Source: Methylocystis hirsuta (GTDB taxonomy: Bacteria; Pseudomonadota; Alphaproteobacteria; Rhizobiales; Beijerinckiaceae). Taken from it: a stretch of DNA of 64,000 nucleotides. The position numbers were made by a program, and so were the translations under genes. Of this stretch, positions 62,222 to 64,000 are shown piece after piece. Location: contig NZ_QWDD01000001.1 of assembly GCF_003722355.1 (NCBI RefSeq), positions 1,736,001-1,800,000 on the forward strand, in the 5' to 3' direction. The notes beneath the pieces were generated by a model that did not search any database, was not told the DNA's origin, and worked only from the letters and a program-made list of their open reading frames with translations. Each line of letters begins with the position of its first letter. The first letter of the stretch is position 1.

Positions 62222-64000
62222 CTACAAGGGCACGCCGCGCGCGATCGCATAATCGCGCAATTGCTCGCGCACCGAAGCGCTGCCGTCGTCGGACGCGAGC
62301 AGCGAGGCGAGATACACCTGCGCCTCTTCGAGATTGAGATTGAGGATCATTGACTTGACCGGACCGATGGCGGAAGCCGCCATCGACAGCGAGCGGTAGC
62401 CGATGCCGAGCAGCGCCAGCGCCTCGAGCGGGCGGCCGCCCATCTCGCCGCAGAGCGTCACCGGCGCGTTGTGCCGCGCGCCCGCCGTGACGATGCGCTC
62501 GAGCGCGCGCAGCACCGGCCGCGAGAGATTGTCGTAGCGCTTCGAAACGCGCGTGTTGTCGCGGTCGGCCGCATACATGTATTGCACCAGATCGTTCGAT
62601 CCGACCGACAGAAAATCCGCGCGCTCGGCGATAAGATCGATTTCCCACAAGAGCGACGGCACTTCCACCATCGCGCCGAGCTCCAGGCGCGTCGGCGGCG
62701 GATGGCGATGATGCGTGATGTGCTCGAGCTCCCGCAGCGCAATCGCTTTCGCCGCGTCAAATTCGGCGACATTGGCGATCATCGGAAACATGATGCGCAA
62801 ATTGCGATGGGCGCCCGCCTTCAGCATCGCGCGCAGCTGCATGCGCAACAGCCCCGGCCTGTCGAGGCCGATGCGGATGGCGCGCCAGCCGAGAGCAGGG
62901 TTCTCCTCTTCGATCTTCGCCATATAGGGAAGGATCTTGTCCGAGCCGATGTCGAGCGTTCGAAACGTGATCGGCTTCTCCGGCGCCGCGTCGAGCACGG
63001 CTTTGTAGAAGCGATATTGCTCGTCCATGCGCGGAAAGCGCGGCGCGAGCATGAATTGCAGCTCGGTGCGGAATAGTCCGATCGAATTCGCGCCGGTCTC
63101 ACGCAGATGTGGCATGTCGATCGCCAGGCCGGCGTTCATGTGCAGCCCGATTTCGACGCCGTCCTTGGTGATCGCCGGCACATCGCGCAGCTTGGCGTAT
63201 TGCTCCTGACGCCGCGCCCGCAGCCGCGCCTTTTCAGCATAAGCGCTCTGCACGTCGGGCTGCGGCCGGACATGCACTTCGCCGGTCGTGCCGTCGACGA
63301 TGATCGGATCGCCGGTTTCGACGATGTCGATCAGGCCGGCGACGAGCCCCACGGTGGCGACGCCAAGCGCGCGCGCGACAATGGCGACGTGGCTCGTCGG
63401 CCCGCCTTCCTCCAGCACGAGGCCGCGCAGCCGCTTGCGGTCATAATCGAGAAGCGCCGCCGGCCCCATGGTGCGCGCCACGATGATGGCGTTTTCCGGC
63501 ACGCTGTCGCGATCGGCGACGTAGCTCTGACCCGTCAACTGATGCAGCAGCCGGTTGGCGATATCGTCGAGATCGTGCAGACGGTCGCGCAGATAGGGAT
63601 CGGTCTGACGCTGCATGCGCGCGCGCGCGTCGTTCTGAACGCGCTCGACCGCCGCCTCCGCCGTCAGCCCGGTCATCACCGCTTCGCGCAGGCGGCGCAC
63701 CCAGCCGCGGTCATAGGCGACCATGCGCACGGTTTCGAGCACGTCGCGCGGCTCGCCGGCGGCGATGCGGTCGCTGTGCGCGACGAGCTCGTCGATCGAC
63801 TGGCGCATCGCGTCGATCGCATGTTCGAGCCTCGCGAGTTCAGACGGCATGTCCTCGGCGACGAGCTGCTTGATGACGACGCGCGGCTCGTGCAGCAGCA
63901 CATGGCCGAGGCCGACGCCTTCCGCCATCGGCGCGCCTCTCAGCGACGCCGGGCGATAGAGCGCGAGATCGCGCGGGTCTTCGATCGCCTGCAATTCGCC
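62222..64000 (-). CDS. ptsP: PEP-protein phosphotransferase PtsP (EI-Ntr), 5' part outside the window
   Basis: The visible 592 residues are the C-terminal three quarters of EI-Ntr, which passes phosphate from PEP to NPr in the nitrogen-type PTS. The PEP-utilising N-domain, the mobile domain with active-site His in [17 protein letters not shown] (about visible residue 202) and the PEP-binding barrel with [18 protein letters not shown] and LCGEMGGRP (cited in parts) are present. The frame is still open at the window edge, and the N-terminal GAF domain is expected beyond it. It is upstream of prfA. Confidence 0.94.
   Translation of the reverse strand, partial: GELQAIEDPRDLALYRPASLRGAPMAEGVGLGHVLLHEPRVVIKQLVAEDMPSELARLEHAIDAMRQSIDELVAHSDRIAAGEPRDVLETVRMVAYDRGWVRRLREAVMTGLTAEAAVERVQNDARARMQRQTDPYLRDRLHDLDDIANRLLHQLTGQSYVADRDSVPENAIIVARTMGPAALLDYDRKRLRGLVLEEGGPTSHVAIVARALGVATVGLVAGLIDIVETGDPIIVDGTTGEVHVRPQPDVQSAYAEKARLRARRQEQYAKLRDVPAITKDGVEIGLHMNAGLAIDMPHLRETGANSIGLFRTELQFMLAPRFPRMDEQYRFYKAVLDAAPEKPITFRTLDIGSDKILPYMAKIEEENPALGWRAIRIGLDRPGLLRMQLRAMLKAGAHRNLRIMFPMIANVAEFDAAKAIALRELEHITHHRHPPPTRLELGAMVEVPSLLWEIDLIAERADFLSVGSNDLVQYMYAADRDNTRVSKRYDNLSRPVLRALERIVTAGARHNAPVTLCGEMGGRPLEALALLGIGYRSLSMAASAIGPVKSMILNLNLEEAQVYLASLLASDDGSASVREQLRDYAIARGVPL

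Overview
This 64 kb window is one chromosomal segment of a GC-rich alphaproteobacterium of the order Hyphomicrobiales (Rhizobiales). The evidence is gene order: hisB-DUF2628-hisH-hisA-hisF-hisE-coaA divergent from hslVU, a ccmI-ccmE-ccmF-ccmH (cycHJKL) block, divK, and DUF4167, DUF2794 and zf-CHCC genes. Codon choice and the glcDEF/ccm content would suit a Methylocystis/Methylosinus/Beijerinckia-type organism, but nothing here proves the genus. No rRNA, CRISPR array, replication origin or intact prophage was seen. There is one tRNA, tRNA-Ala(GGC).

Layout. 0-10.3 kb is accessory metabolism: a PsiF-repeat protein, aquaporin Z, a two-gene ergothioneine unit (egtB-egtD), a glutathione S-transferase, and a molybdenum hydroxylase operon of the PaoABC type with its XdhC-like and MocA-like maturation factors. 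10.3-14.4 kb is a scarred zone. It holds an IS5-family transposase remnant next to the iron-sulfur subunit gene, a Crp/Fnr regulator, a DUF4142 protein, a frameshifted TraG/VirD4 coupling-protein fragment, and an ECF sigma factor overlapping a CMD/AhpD-like gene. 14.7-20.7 kb has tRNA-Ala, divK, glycolate oxidase glcDEF and trpS. 20.9-29.8 kb has hslU-hslV on the minus strand and, diverging from them, the histidine operon ending in coaA. An Mrr-like restriction endonuclease is spliced between hisA and hisF.

29.8-38.9 kb is a variable zone around clpB: a CPA1 antiporter, an HNH-type protein, and a 905-residue fusion of a class 3 lipase with a Csp-type subtilisin protease. 38.9-48.4 kb carries DUF4167, prmC, htpG, DUF2794, a D-amino-acid dehydrogenase, purB, DUF2721 and a COG4637 ATPase. 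48.4-52.8 kb is the cytochrome c maturation operon. 52.8-61 kb has a zf-CHCC protein, an FAD monooxygenase, a TMEM175-like channel, a transglutaminase-like protease, a gamma carbonic anhydrase, a heparinase-like protein, purH and small exported proteins. The window ends with prfA and the 3' part of ptsP.

The most unusual signals are three. (1) A family of GC-rich palindromic repeats lies just upstream of, or inside, the starts of hisE, ccmF and ccmH, so that its G-rich arm forms the ribosome binding site and, in ccmH, may be translated. (2) The lipase-protease fusion keeps complete catalytic residues in both halves. (3) The solitary restriction enzyme is translationally locked into the his operon by overlapping start and stop codons on both sides.
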